NCBI RefSeq assembly: GCF_001649575.2 | Contig: NC_051450.1 | Span: 12,115,980-12,179,979, forward strand | From: Kryptolebias marmoratus | Taxonomy: Eukaryota > Chordata > Actinopteri > Cyprinodontiformes > Rivulidae | Length of the DNA: 64,000 nt | Direction of reading: 5' to 3' | Notes under the pieces: generated by a model | What the model was told of the DNA's origin: nothing | Database searches by the model: none | The model's input: the letters and a program-made list of their open reading frames with translations, nothing else | Shown: positions 1 through 10,969 of the stretch, in pieces | Numbering within the stretch: the stretch's first letter is position 1 | Layout of the letters: the number at the start of each line of letters is the position of its first letter | Translations under genes and position numbers: made by a program

Positions 1-49
1 CCAGACATGGATAGAGAAAAGTTAAATCAGGAGTTTGGATCTGTGTTTA

Positions 50-300
50 TAATTGGGTTCTGTGGAAAATATGCAAAAAATAAAGTCTTACCTGTTGTAT
101 ATAACTGTTTGAACATCCCCAGTTTGGGGAACTAGAGTTTATTTCTGACAGGACTGGTGAGCTAGCTGATTTAAGTGCCTAAGACCAAATTGAATTGCTG
201 CTGTCTTAAAACACCTCTAATCTCCAAAATTTCCTAGTGCATTAGGCAAACACTTTAATGAATCTTTACAGCACAGCTATTTCACATTATTCAGTTTTTT
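50..300 (+). repeat. Family B repeat, partial left arm
   Basis: This stretch shares ordered motifs with the better copies near 32.1 kb and 48.3 kb: tctgtggaaa, then ttacctgttgta, a cagtttgggga block, then a gactggtgagcta block followed by aagaccaaattgaattgctg. It is diverged and only the left half is visible. The element family is unnamed to me; the call rests on comparison within this window. Confidence 0.5.
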
Positions 301-455
301 TATAGAGAATTTTGAAGTTGTTTCAAGCACAAAATGCAGCAGCTGCTGTGTTCGCATGAACTATGAATGTTCTGGATTAAAGTTGTTTTAAAATTGTAGC
401 GATCGACTTCCATATTGATTAGTTTTTAGCTCAAAACCTGATTAGAATTATCATG

Positions 456-501
456 TAATATCTTACATGTTGTAGAGCTATCTACAACATGTGAGATATT
501 A
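456..501. repeat. Inverted repeat, 21-bp arms
   Basis: Arms 456-476 and 481-501 are reverse complements with one mismatch, separated by four bases. The core is acatgttgtaga / tctacaacatgt. No gene or known transposon terminus is attached. It is too short for a standard pre-miRNA hairpin; it may be a cruciform-prone site or a transposon relic. Confidence 0.7.
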
Positions 502-509
502 ATTCTTCT

Positions 510-2360
510 TTACTTTTTCACATAATCCCTTTTTTATTTCTGAATGGTTGTTTCAAGGCTACTAAATGGAACAAAATGAAACATTGGATGTGTAATTACC
601 CAGTATTAGACAAATACTGCTAATTACTGTGTGTGGTTATTAAAGTGTGATTTTTATTTTTATTTTTTGGGGGTTTTGTTTTCAGTGTTTCCACCATGCA
701 GCAGTACTGAAAACCAAACATTGTTCATAGCAGATTTGCACATCAGCATGAAGAGATTTGTAGCCCAGTCCTGCAGTCAGAACAGCTTGAACTCTGGGTT
801 GAGGTTTAGTTTTGTCTTAATAAATGCTCCACGTTGGTCCTTCGGCAATATTTTTGTTGGAAAATTATCAAGACCCAGCTACTCCAGAACATTACCTTTG
901 TTTCCTTTAGCAGTCCTTTGGAAGAACCCCTCATGGGCTGATGGAAGTTGATGAAAGTTGTGCTCTTTCTTGAGGTTCAGTACACAGAATCCAGACATTA
1001 TTTTCTTCTTGAACTTACTGGTTTAACTCACAATTTGTTGTTTCATCAATGCTGGCCAGCCATTCTCTTCAAAATGTATTTATGCAGACCCAAGCCATTA
1101 TATTTCCATTTCTTTTTTCCCCTCAATATTTAGCTTTAAGTGTTTTCCATTTGGAGCAAAGAGCAGGATTGCCATCAATTTACCAGAAAAAGCTTGACTG
1201 TAATTTATTTAACTTTATGATAAATGTTAATTAAAGTTGCTCACATATTTTTTCAACACACACCTGTTTAATAATGGATTATTTTGTGGAAAATGTGATT
1301 TGTTTTTGGTTAAGTGGCAGAAAAGTTTAATTTTCAAGCAGCAAAGCATCCAGCCACCAACTAATGACAAACACATAGAAATACAATCTTAAAAATGTTA
1401 TATTAATGTTACAGCATTTATATTCCAAAGAGTTTTGTTTTTACATTTAAAGTTCCAAATTTACAGCCATAAAGCAGAATCTTTAAAGTCATTACATGCT
1501 ATTTTCAGCTGTGAGAAGAACAAGGGCTCCTATAACATATGGTGTGGCCCTGATCTGAACATCACAGACTCCGTGTGGGATTACACGAGGAGGCAGACAC
1601 AGCAGATATGATCTAAATCCACAGAAGAATCATGGCTGCTGTTTTCCAGATGTTTGAGAAACTGCAAGTGAACCACCAACAACTGTATATCTGATCGCAT
1701 TTTATTTATTTATTTTTGTCCTTTTGTTTTTTTGATTTACCAACATGCAAAGTGATCACCAAAAGCTATTCCTGGCATATATTTCTGGTGCCTAAAACAC
1801 TAGTTTACAGATGGCCCAAAATAAATAATCACAGCTTTTGTATTTCCATCGTGTCCTTTTTTTTTTTTTTCCTTTTCAAGGCTTTTGACAGCTTTTTTTT
1901 TTTTTTCATGGCTTGCACAGAAAAGTGGTGTCAGAAAGAAAACAGCTTGCGTCCTGTGCAGTTCTAAGGTTCGTGAATACAACAGACAGTATAATTTACA
2001 GTGATGCAAGAGATTGCAATGGACTTGTTTTGCATTTCTGCTTGGTAAATATTCGACTTCATACAGGTAATGACACAGTTTCCGACGCTTTGAACCCAAC
2101 ACAGACAAAACATCGAGGAAAAAAAAAACTTCTTTTTGTGACCAAGGCCATCATGTGCGATGTTCATGAGCAGTTCACTCAAAACTGCAGTATATATTCA
2201 ATTCTTCTGTATATTAGGGTTATTATACATCACAGCTATCTGTAAAACATATTCAAAATAATTATTTGTAATAACTAAAAGTTCTTGTAGTTCTAATCCA
2301 AAAATGGCAATGCTTAAAGTATTCTTATCTAGATACTTAAAGTTAATTTGGACTATAGAT
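510..2360. other. AT-rich intergenic DNA, nothing recognised
   Basis: Apart from T-rich runs near 1,857-1,910 I see no gene, splice-bounded exon or named repeat here. The open frames present are short, lysine/phenylalanine rich and look like chance frames in AT-rich DNA. Confidence 0.5.
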
Positions 2361-2682
2361 CAGTGATTAGAGCAGTGGTCCTCAAATGAGAGAGTTAGAG
2401 GTTTGATTCCTCCAGTATGGAGTCACATGTCGAAGTGTCCCTGGGCAAAACACTGAATCCCTTACTGGCTCTGATGTGTGCCCCGTCGGTGGATGAATGC
2501 GATTTAAAGCACTGATTAGACTCTATAGAATGATTTATTCAGATTAGCTTTGTAGAGATGTAGAAGAGGACTGCATGAATGTGTGTGTGGATAGGTAAAT
2601 GAGGGCACAAATTGTGTTGCAAAGTGTTTTGAATAGCCTGGTTGGCTTGAAAGGCGCAATAAAAGTACAGTCCATTTACCTC
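2361..2682 (+). repeat. tRNA-derived SINE (V-SINE-like), copy 1
   Basis: A box B-like ggtttgattcc lies at about 2,401-2,411, followed by the tgtccctgggcaaaacact block typical of fish tRNA SINEs, and the 3' end gaaaggcgcaataaaagtacagtccatttacc-type tail. The internal segment around the agaatgatttattcagatta motif is also found, inverted, in the copy at 54.5-54.8 kb, confirming a dispersed family. The exact family name is not certain. Confidence 0.8.
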
Positions 2683-2837
2683 ATTTTGCTTAGAAAACAG
2701 ATTCTAGAGGGTTAATTATGTTGTTAATTTGCCACAAAAAGCTAGTTTTCTTGTAATAATTAGGTTATTTACTATGCCTTTACACAACCAAAACCTGACA
2801 TTTCAAGACATCCATAAATTCTTTTTTTTTTTTTAAC

Positions 2838-2950
2838 CGCTTTCTTCTTTCCAGGTAGTAAGAAGAGCTGGTGCCTATCTCCGGTGGTCACTGTGTGAGA
2901 GGCCGGGTACACCCTGGACAGGTCGCAAGTCCTTCACAGGGCCCATTTTA
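2838..2950 (+). repeat. Fragment of a common teleost tRNA-headed repeat
   Basis: The gagctggtgcctatctcc and gtacaccctggacaggtcgc motifs match the body of the longer copy at 16.9-17.2 kb and the fragment at 42.9-43.07 kb. Only the body is present, without the tRNA-like head. Confidence 0.65.
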
Positions 2951-2959
2951 GGACAACAG

Positions 2960-4350
2960 AAGTAATCTAATACCTCAATGAAAACTTTTTTCAATAAAAC
3001 ATAAATAAAAAGAAATACTAAAATATGGACAAAGACATTCTCTACCTCAGTGGGAAGTTAAAGGTAAGCACTGCAAACGATGAAATCAAACATAAAATTA
3101 TCTTGTGCTCCATCAAATTGTGCAGTTTGAAAGAGTTTGCTCCAGTAGTTTTCCAAAAGTATTGATATGCAATTCTGAAATGCGGATCCACACTCAATGT
3201 AAACAAAGCTCTTGGCTAAATCTGCTGAAAACCATGTGGAAGCTTGAGTCACGTGATTGACGTGTAGACTGGCTGTAGTCTTGTGAGGGTTAACAAATAT
3301 AATGAAATCAGACAAGCATAGACTCTTGGAGAAGAAGTTTAGGTGTAAATATAAGTGTGAATCTGCTGCTAGAAAGAAGAGAAAATAAAAAGGAAAGAAA
3401 AAGATTGAATAAGACAAGCTGTCAAGAATAAATAAACTTTTCATTTATTTAATCTTTTTTTTTCTTCAAACATCATCATAAGCATAAGCTTTATTTCACT
3501 TTCTATGCCAAGCCTATGTGTGCATTTTTCAACATTCAGATTGTGGGCAACAAACTAAAGTGAAGGCTTTCTTATCATTTTTTCCCCCATCGTCTTTACC
3601 TTAGCAATTTTGTTCACATGCTGGTTTTAAAATGAAAAGCAACAAGTCTTGAATGTAGTGACTTTTTGAAAAAAAAAAAAAAAAAAGAAAACCCATGGCC
3701 ACCACTCTCTCAAGAGAATTGTCATAACACGGCAAGCACTCAATTTTTTTTTAAGCACTGCTGTCTTCTCTGCAGGGAAACGGCAGCTCAAAGGAACAGT
3801 GCACACAAACCAACTTCTTTACGAGATACACAGAATTACTGAAACAAATGACCTGTTTGTTAGTTGAAAAAGTTATAAAAACAAAATTTGTACAAATGGG
3901 AATTTATATGCCTTAGAAATGTGAACTGAAACTTTAATTAAAAGCAAAGGACCTAGTGGTACATTTACGTTGTGTATTTCTAAGTACATCAAAGCCTGCA
4001 AGTTTAACTCATAAATAGGTAGATTCTCACATAAAGTTTCATTGTTTGTAATAGCAAAATATACTTTATTTTTAGAAGTGAGGTTTATCTTTCACTTTTA
4101 TTCATTTAATATGTATTTATTGGTGCAATACTTTGTGCAAAGTCAAGAAAATCTGGACTTGCATGTATGCTATTTACCTTTTCCCTAGTTATGAATGTAT
4201 GATCCATTGAGCAAGATCTAAGAAACCCAAAATTACACACATCCAAACTTCATCAGCCATAGTTCCCTAATTCAAAGTACCTGCGGAAGTTGTTTTAGCA
4301 AATTACATTTTTTTCATAGTGTGACTAATCTTAATTTTTAGAAGCTGAAG
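2960..4350. other. AT-rich intergenic DNA, nothing recognised
   Basis: No gene or repeat family was recognised. An 18-bp A run lies near 3,669-3,686. The 128-codon minus-strand frame at 3,058-3,444 is rich in F/L/S with no family resemblance, and was not called. Confidence 0.45.
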
Positions 4351-4354
4351 GACT

Positions 4355-4406
4355 CAACCCATTGAGCTTTGAGGGGCTTCAAAGCCCCTCAAAGCTCAAT
4401 GGGTTG
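4355..4406. repeat. Perfect 25-bp palindrome with 2-base spacer
   Basis: Arms 4,355-4,379 and 4,382-4,406 are exact reverse complements around the dinucleotide ca. The arm contains attgagctttgaggggctt. No matching DNA transposon ends or coding sequence surround it. A perfect arm of this length is unlikely by chance and unlikely to be ancient, because no mismatches have accumulated. Confidence 0.9.
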
Positions 4407-4689
4407 TACTAGTGTAGCTTTTAACATTGTGTCATATTAAGCAACATCAAGTGCACCTGGATCAGGAACGTTATACATATAGTGTTGGATCAAATCTTCT
4501 AAAAATTAGAACAACTAAGCCTTTAATGCAGGTGGATATACTTCTCCAACATCAAAGTTTTTGTTTTTTGTTTACAAAGGCGACAATGGAGGGAATTTTA
4601 ATAAAGATTTTAGTGATCATATAGTGGGTTGGGTGTGGTAGATCACTCATTTCCTTCATCGAAGTAGAAAGACAGCAGCTCAATCGCAG

Positions 4690-5060
4690 ACCTTTGATGT
4701 AAACTTCACCACTGAGAGCATCTGTGACCAAAAGTTGATTCTGATTGACCAGCTGTCAATCAAAATCAGCAGTGAGTGTCTTAAACGCCAGCTGTCTGGT
4801 GCACTTACAAGCAATCAGGGACATTCTGTTATCAGGCGCTCGATCTGGACCTCGGCTGATTGCTTGTGTTGGCCCCGGCGCCTCAACTGTGGAGGCCCCA
4901 GCCGGCTCCGAACACTTCACTCAATTCTTATCATAACTGTGAATCATCAACAAATTGCCCTGACAAAGAGGGAGCCATTTTCAGAGACTCTTAGCGAGAT
5001 GAGGAACACGCTTTCCCTTAGATTGCCTCCTGGAACATCACTAATAGAGTTTGACCTCCT
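4690..5060. promoter_or_regulatory. Candidate conserved non-coding element
   Basis: This is unique, GC-balanced DNA in an AT-rich desert. It includes ccagctgtcaatcaaaatcagcag, with an E-box (cagctg) and TGTCAATCA-type (Pbx/Meis-like) words repeated nearby, and a second cagctg. An open frame runs through it on the plus strand without family resemblance. The call is inferred from composition only; no alignment was possible. Confidence 0.25.
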
Positions 5061-5094
5061 GGCTGCATGTTAAAGAAATCGTTCCCTGCAGTTT

Positions 5095-6650
5095 TTTTTT
5101 CTTCTTCTTTTCTTTTCTTTTTCCACATGCAATGCAGACTTCTCAGATCATTTTTCATGCAGTTACTTTATTCTATAACACATTTCCTGTTGCTAACAGC
5201 ACAGTTTCTTTAATTACATTTTTCTGCAGTTATAAACTTTGAGGAAGTAATTAAGATAACAAATAATGGGATAAACAACAGTAAACAGTCATACATTTTA
5301 GCAGGTTTTATGAAACATATAAAATACTCTCCTTTTTAGTGCAGAGGCAGAAAAATCTATTGAAATATGGGCTTATCTTTGCGCTGAAGGGAAACTAGGT
5401 CTTTGCATATTTATGGTTTTGGGTGAATATTCATTTCTGCAATTGCCCAGAATGAAACAAAACTCCAAAGAAAGTCAGGGCAAAACTAAATAATCTGCAA
5501 TCTGTCCATCCAGAAGTGCTGGTTAGTGGTTAAAATATGTGGCTCCAGGTCCGTCATCAACTGGATGACTCTTCAATGGTTCTTTGAAAATAAGAAATAA
5601 AAAAAGAGGGGATGAGAGGAGGATCAAAGGTTGTTGCAACACCATGTTTTATTCTCTGTCTCTCTCTGCAGCTCTCACGGTTTTTCCTGCCTTCAGCAAA
5701 AGAAATGTCAGACCTCAGGTTTGTGTACTCCAAAGTTTCACTAAAATTAGACTGGTCCCAGACCTGGGCAATATAAATAATTCTCTTGAGAGGTTTGGTG
5801 TGAGTGGGAGTGCAACAACTTGCTCCTCGAGCGCCTGGGGAACAGGAAGGAGGGGAGAAAGTAGGTCACAGTGGCAAGATTATGGTAATATAGAAAAAAA
5901 GAGAACTGTAGAGAAAAAAAAAGTCATTGTATAATGATTCAAAATTGTTGTGTAATGTGACCGATACATTAAAATAGGTGTTCAGAACTAGGCAAAGTTG
6001 TGCAAAGGCAAGGGAGAAAAAGTGAAACACTATTAACAATCAATGCTTTGTTTTTTTAAAGGTCAAGCACAAAAAGATATTTGTAACAATCCAACTCTTG
6101 GTCTTCATAATCCCATCTGGTCTTGTGTGAAATACTAAGCAGTCTAGCTGTGCAGATGGACACAAAATGTGCAGCTTTCTTCTGACACCCAGCTCTATCT
6201 TCAGAGTCATGGATTTCACTGAGGTTTTTTTTTATGTCTGCAGCACATTTGTGTCTCTTTCGTAAGCGGGTGGACTGACTGTTATTGCCCACACTTAGAT
6301 AACTGATTTTTTTTTTTTTTTTCATTAAGGTGAGAAAATAGGTGCCTTTTTTTCCCTTAGGTTAATAAGTGACATGTTTGTAAAGATGTGTACTTTTTTG
6401 TGTTGTAAAACAGAATTTTTATGTTTCTCTCCTATGTATTTTCCATCATTGTTGTAAAAGCTGACCAAGTACCGGTGCTGGAGTTACAGATAGTGTTTTG
6501 TCTACCAAAGGGATTCTAGTGCAAAAACAGAGTTGCTGCTAGAGAGAGTTATGACTGGTTTCACCAAAAAGAAAGAAAATTAATAAAATTATATTTTACA
6601 CAGCTAGCAAGTATTTGTCCAATCATTCTTGCAAACAAATGTCTAAAGCC
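5095..6650. other. Intergenic DNA, nothing recognised
   Basis: Simple T/C-rich tracts occur near 5,090-5,120 and 6,308-6,322. Open frames are short and without recognisable domains. Confidence 0.45.
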
Positions 6651-6923
6651 AGTACCTCACTGGGCTGCGACCGATGGCAACTAGGAAGTGGACAGCCCTT
6701 GTGAAAGTCTACAAAATGTCTTGAAAGGTTCCAGGGATTTGTAGTTTCTTTGCCTGTGTCACTGAGAGAGCAATCCTGTCATTTGAGGTTTCCAAAATAA
6801 TTTAAAAATTTGAGTAAGAAATTTTCTCTCAAAGTAGTCACAGAGTCGTCTCAATTTTGTCATGGGCAACTTAAGAGTGTGTAAAGGTAGTGTAGCCAAA
6901 AGGGTCAAAAGGTGAACAGAAAA

Positions 6924-6953
6924 ATCATCATCATCATCATTATCATCATCATC
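6924..6953 (+). repeat. (ATC)n microsatellite
   Basis: Uninterrupted or nearly uninterrupted atc/atcatt trinucleotides. They produce an artefactual poly-Asp or poly-Ile open frame. Confidence 0.9.
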
Positions 6954-7005
6954 AGCCATCCATTTCAGTTTCTTGTCATGCTTTTAATTTGTTCTTCTGA
7001 CAAAC

Positions 7006-7135
7006 TTCTCTCCCCGGCTTCTTCTTCTTCTGTGATGTTTTATGGCGGTTGGCAAACAACGGAAGGTGTGCATTACCGCCACCTACTGATATGGAGTGTG
7101 GTTCGTGATGGTCTATATATTCTCTCCCCGGCTTC
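7006..7135 (-). mobile_element. Short SINE-like insertion with 16-bp target site duplication
   Basis: The 16-base word ttctctccccggcttc occurs perfectly at 7,006-7,021 and 7,120-7,135, flanking a 98-bp insert. Read on the minus strand the insert contains the cagtaggtggcggtaatgca word common in fish repeats, then caaccgccat, and ends in a (GAA)n tail next to the duplication. A 3' simple tail plus a long duplication is the signature of LINE-driven target-primed insertion. Confidence 0.8.
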
Positions 7136-7139
7136 CAAA

Positions 7140-7825
7140 ACACACCGTTTTTATAGCCACCTGTGCTTGAGTGGACTAAGCCACAATGAAACAGGTCAAG
7201 CAACAAACATCTCAACAGAAAAACAAGAATAAAATATTTAATCTAATTTACAAACTCATCAACATAATGAAATGGTCTGCAAAATAAACTATGTAATACA
7301 AGATAAAGAAAAACAAAGCAATACTCAAAAGAAAACCCTCTAATTGGTAGAACCCAGCCAGGTAATCAATGACATCATCCAGCCATTTAAGCAGGAAATA
7401 CTGGGCCGGCCCCTCCCATACTCCTGCCCTGCTGCAGATCTACAAGGACAAACAATGGTGAGTAAAAGGAAAAACAAATACCATAAATATACTTTGAAAC
7501 AAAAGGAACAAATTCAACCAATGGTCCAGAAGTAATAGCTTTAACCTAAACATAAATAGATGGAAACTGCAACATAATGCTAACACAAACAAACCCGGGA
7601 TAGTAAGTGAAGCAAAATTGCAAAATAATGTTTAAATCTAAGCATTCTAACCAACTAGAGAAAGTAAGTGAATCATAAATAAAAATAAGGGACAAGTTAT
7701 AAACACAAACTGAACCACTTGTCACAGTATGCTAGAGCTGGATTTTGACACCTGCACAGGAGCCCAAAAAAAGAAGATCAATAATAAATAATTAAAAACT
7801 TGCCAAATCTGACTATCTTTATTTT
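7140..7825. other. A-rich intergenic DNA, nothing recognised
   Basis: Diffuse A-rich sequence with short frames only. It lies between the SINE insertion and the LINE relic and may include unrecognised decayed repeat. Confidence 0.4.
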
Positions 7826-7829
7826 AAAA

Positions 7830-8722
7830 ATTTACTCCGGGCAATTGTAAATTCGAAAAAAGAAGAAAAGAAACTGGTGGTGATATTTGATTCGAATTTT
7901 AACCTTGAGAAACAGATTAGTTCAGTAGTAAAGAATTCCTCTTTTTAAATTGAAGCTTTTATCTAAACTGAAATCATTTTTATCATTTAATGACTTTGAA
8001 CGGCTGATTCACATGTTTATTACATCCCAGCTGGATTACTGTAACTCTCTGTATGTTAGTGTTTGCCAAGCTGGCCTCTCACGGCTGCAGTTAGTTCTGC
8101 AGTTCATCTTTAAACACAAACAAAACAGCCTGAATTTCTCTCCCCGGTGCTGGCTTCCATTCATTGGCTCCCTGGTCGTTTTAGAATTGATTTTAAAGTT
8201 TTATTGATGGCCTATAAGGCCCGGAATGGGCAGCTGCTGTATACCTGTCTGACCTCCTGCAGCCTTATGTGCCCTCAAGGTCCCTTAGATCTAATGATCA
8301 TTAGCTTTTAGTTGTCCTGAGGTCCAGGCTGGTCCACAGAGGTGATCAGGTCTTTAGTTGCCTCCCATGGTCCAGGCTGGTCCACAGAGAGGATTGGGTC
8401 TTTTTAGTTGTAACTCATAAACTATGGAACCAGCTCCCTCTTTATACCAGACAGGCATCAAATCTTGGTGTTTTTAAGTCTCATCTTAAACCACATCTGT
8501 ACTCACTGGCTTTTAATTCAGCATAAGAGCTGAGATTTTATCAGTTTTATTTTATGATTTGTCCTAATTGTATTGTTTTTAATTTTTCTGCTTGTTTTTT
8601 TTTTTGTTTTGTGGATTCTTGTGTTTGTTTCTTTGCTGTTTTGTGGGCAGCACTGTGGCCAACAGCAGTTTTTTTTTAAATGTGCAATATAAATAAATTT
8701 GATCTGATTTGATTTTGATTTC
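7830..8722 (+). mobile_element. L2-type LINE, 3' end of reverse transcriptase, decayed
   Basis: Frame fragments across 7,860-8,210 read as the end of a LINE reverse transcriptase: a FEKQISSVVK-like piece, then LKSFLSFNDFERLIHMFI, then SQLDYCNSLY, the hallmark of this family in fish. Downstream nucleotides still show remnants of the WLPF..RI-FK and AP-LWNSLP regions in shifted frames. The unit ends at 8,690-8,722 with ataaatttgatctgatttga, the short TGATT-type tail of L2 elements. Frameshifts and stops make it a dead 5'-truncated copy. Confidence 0.8.
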
Positions 8723-8729
8723 ACAGGTT

Positions 8730-9105
8730 AAATCAAAATAAGGGCTAAATGTAAGATAGCAACAATATAGAAAGAACCCCACAGAGCACTTTATTTTATT
8801 TATTTTATTCATTTTTTTAATTTTCTGTCTTCTTGTAGCCACGGTGACTTCAAATAGCAAAAACTTGTAGATAATTTTTTTTCATAGAATCTCACATCTA
8901 TTGCAGTCCACTTTTCCCCAATAGGCTTTAACACTTATAAAGAATTAGTCTTTTTAGATGCCTAAGTCTAAAAAAAACAAACACTGAGTAATTGCAAGAG
9001 TAAAAATGGGGTGGATTCTATAATTGACAAATACTTCTTAACATACAACCCTCCCCATCCCAAAAAAAAAAAAAACAACAACAACTGGACATTCAATTTT
9101 TATAA
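8730..9105. other. AT-rich intergenic DNA, nothing recognised
   Basis: Homopolymer-rich sequence, with T runs at about 8,814 and 8,874 and an A run at about 9,061. No gene or repeat family recognised. Confidence 0.4.
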
Positions 9106-9109
9106 AGAT

Positions 9110-9720
9110 CCAGCCTGTTTTCATGTATTTCCGGTCATTTTTACCAAAACTCCCCGTTAAACAAGCAACTGTGGAACCGATGCAAATAAGCATCAGTACC
9201 CTGATGAATTAAAGTAATTAGAAAATGATGCACTGAAGCCCTCTCTGGTGATGATTGGCATAAACATGTCAGGGTACCATCAGCATTAATGAGCCATAAT
9301 CGACACAGGCCTAATTAGCAGCGCTTTGTACTTTTACGTAGGTTTATCATCATTAGCCAAGCCTGGCTTGATATAGCTCTGAAAATGTGGGGAGCATAAA
9401 TGTTTGTTCGACATGTAGACATGGAAAATAGTTACATGCTACAACTGCCTCAGTGGTGAAGTGTTTCTCCAGGCCTACACCTCCCATCAGCAGGGGCCTC
9501 GGGGCTAATTAGATCTCAAAAGACTCTGGAACATGTAGAAGGGAATATACATATTTAAATAAACATCACTGTGGGTTTGGGAGGTAACTTAGCTCATTTA
9601 CACATTCAAATCGGGATGAGTCATAAATCATCTATCAATGGGACCATTACAGCCCATCAACAGTGTTTTATCACCAATTCTGCACATATTAGTACCATCA
9701 GTGTTTACATCTGTCAGTCT
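9110..9720. promoter_or_regulatory. Candidate conserved non-coding element
   Basis: Unique sequence with dense homeodomain-type words (cagcattaatgagcc, cctaattagcagcgc, catcattagcc, ggctaattagatc) and no simple repeats. This looks like the enhancer-like blocks of vertebrate developmental gene deserts. It is inferred from motif content; a cross-species alignment would decide. Confidence 0.35.
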
Positions 9721-9839
9721 AATTTTATTGAATTGTTTGCAAAACAGTATCTGAGACATGTTTCTATTCACCGCAGGTAATTTTTTATTTTTTTAAAGTT
9801 TGGTATTTTTTCCATGCCGATTCAAAGATGTTTGTCTAA

Positions 9840-10290
9840 CATTATTCTCAGAAATATTCATCGATCATGTCTACTGCTCTCCTCCAATTTGCATTATTTA
9901 GCCAAGATAACCTAAGCACACAGTCAACCTTCTGCTTAATAATTCACAGGCTGATTTCTCTTTGTATTATGGAGGCGGAAGCACACAGGGTTTGTTTTCC
10001 CAATAAAACCAAATGGCATAATGAGATGATGGAATTATCCTGGTTGTATTTAATTGAGTTTGACCAGATCCTTGCTAGGTGTCTGTCTAATCTCCCCTCA
10101 GCACTGTAGTCTCACTCCCAGGGAAACGGGGAGGCCGATAAACTTTGAAGCTTACGCCGCTGCACCCTTTGCATTATGCATGAGGCAGGGACTAGAGCAT
10201 CTTCAAATGGCTTGTCATTTCCTTTTACCCTCCATCACAATGGCCATATGCTGCACATACTATAGAGGGGAGGATGGGGGGAAAGCAATC
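9840..10290. promoter_or_regulatory. Candidate conserved non-coding element
   Basis: Unique sequence including ccaatttgcattatttagcc (octamer-like ATTTGCAT) and further TAAT words, with a GC-balanced second half. No coding signature in any frame. The call is by composition and motif density only. Confidence 0.3.
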
Positions 10291-10589
10291 TGCAGGTAAA
10301 TCTACCCAAACAGGAACACATACATACTAAGAGATACATTCACACTGTAAACCCACTCAAGGGGATTTGTACAAGAGGGAAAGCATTGGAATTTAAAAAC
10401 CTGCAGTGGCATATTTCTTTTTTTTTTTCTTCCATTCAAGACCAACTTCCTCCCACAGTTTTCACCCCACACAGCTACAGCTGAAGGTAGCCCCGTTGTC
10501 TTTCCGAAGTCCTTTGAAAAGTTGTGAAAAGACAAAGCAAAGGGGAACAATCAAAAGGTTTTTTTTGGAAAAGGTAACGATTGCACTTA

Positions 10590-10960
10590 GTTTTCACGGG
10601 GAACATGAGACGGCAAACTCTTCCAGTGAAGTGCAGTTAATTTTTACTACTTCTCAAAACAAAGTGTGGAGGCGTGATCATTGTTCGAGTGTATGTTGCA
10701 TGGTTTTCAGCTCCTCGGTTCTTCTCTCTGATCCATGACGTTTTGTCAGCTCACCCCAGAGTCCTCTCAACCAGTGTTCCACAAGATATTTGTGTTTACA
10801 GAGTTTGTTTGCGTGACAAAACCACACAAGGCACGTCCCTCGAAGGTAATTGGGATTGCCGTCATTTGGCCTCCCTAATGTGTGCCATTCAGCATTAACA
10901 TATCATTAGCTCTTTCTGGGACCATTCAGTCAGAAAATTAGAGGTCTCTGAAGACCCACG
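10590..10960. promoter_or_regulatory. Candidate conserved non-coding element
   Basis: Repeat-free block with gaaggtaattgggattgccg, catttggcctccctaatg and cagcattaacatatcattagc, again homeodomain-type cores in unique sequence. Its function is not shown by the sequence. Confidence 0.3.
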
Positions 10961-10969
10961 GCTCCATCA

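Noticed and set aside
6759..6959. Minus frame with poly-Asp start
   Set aside because: Produced by the (ATC)n microsatellite.
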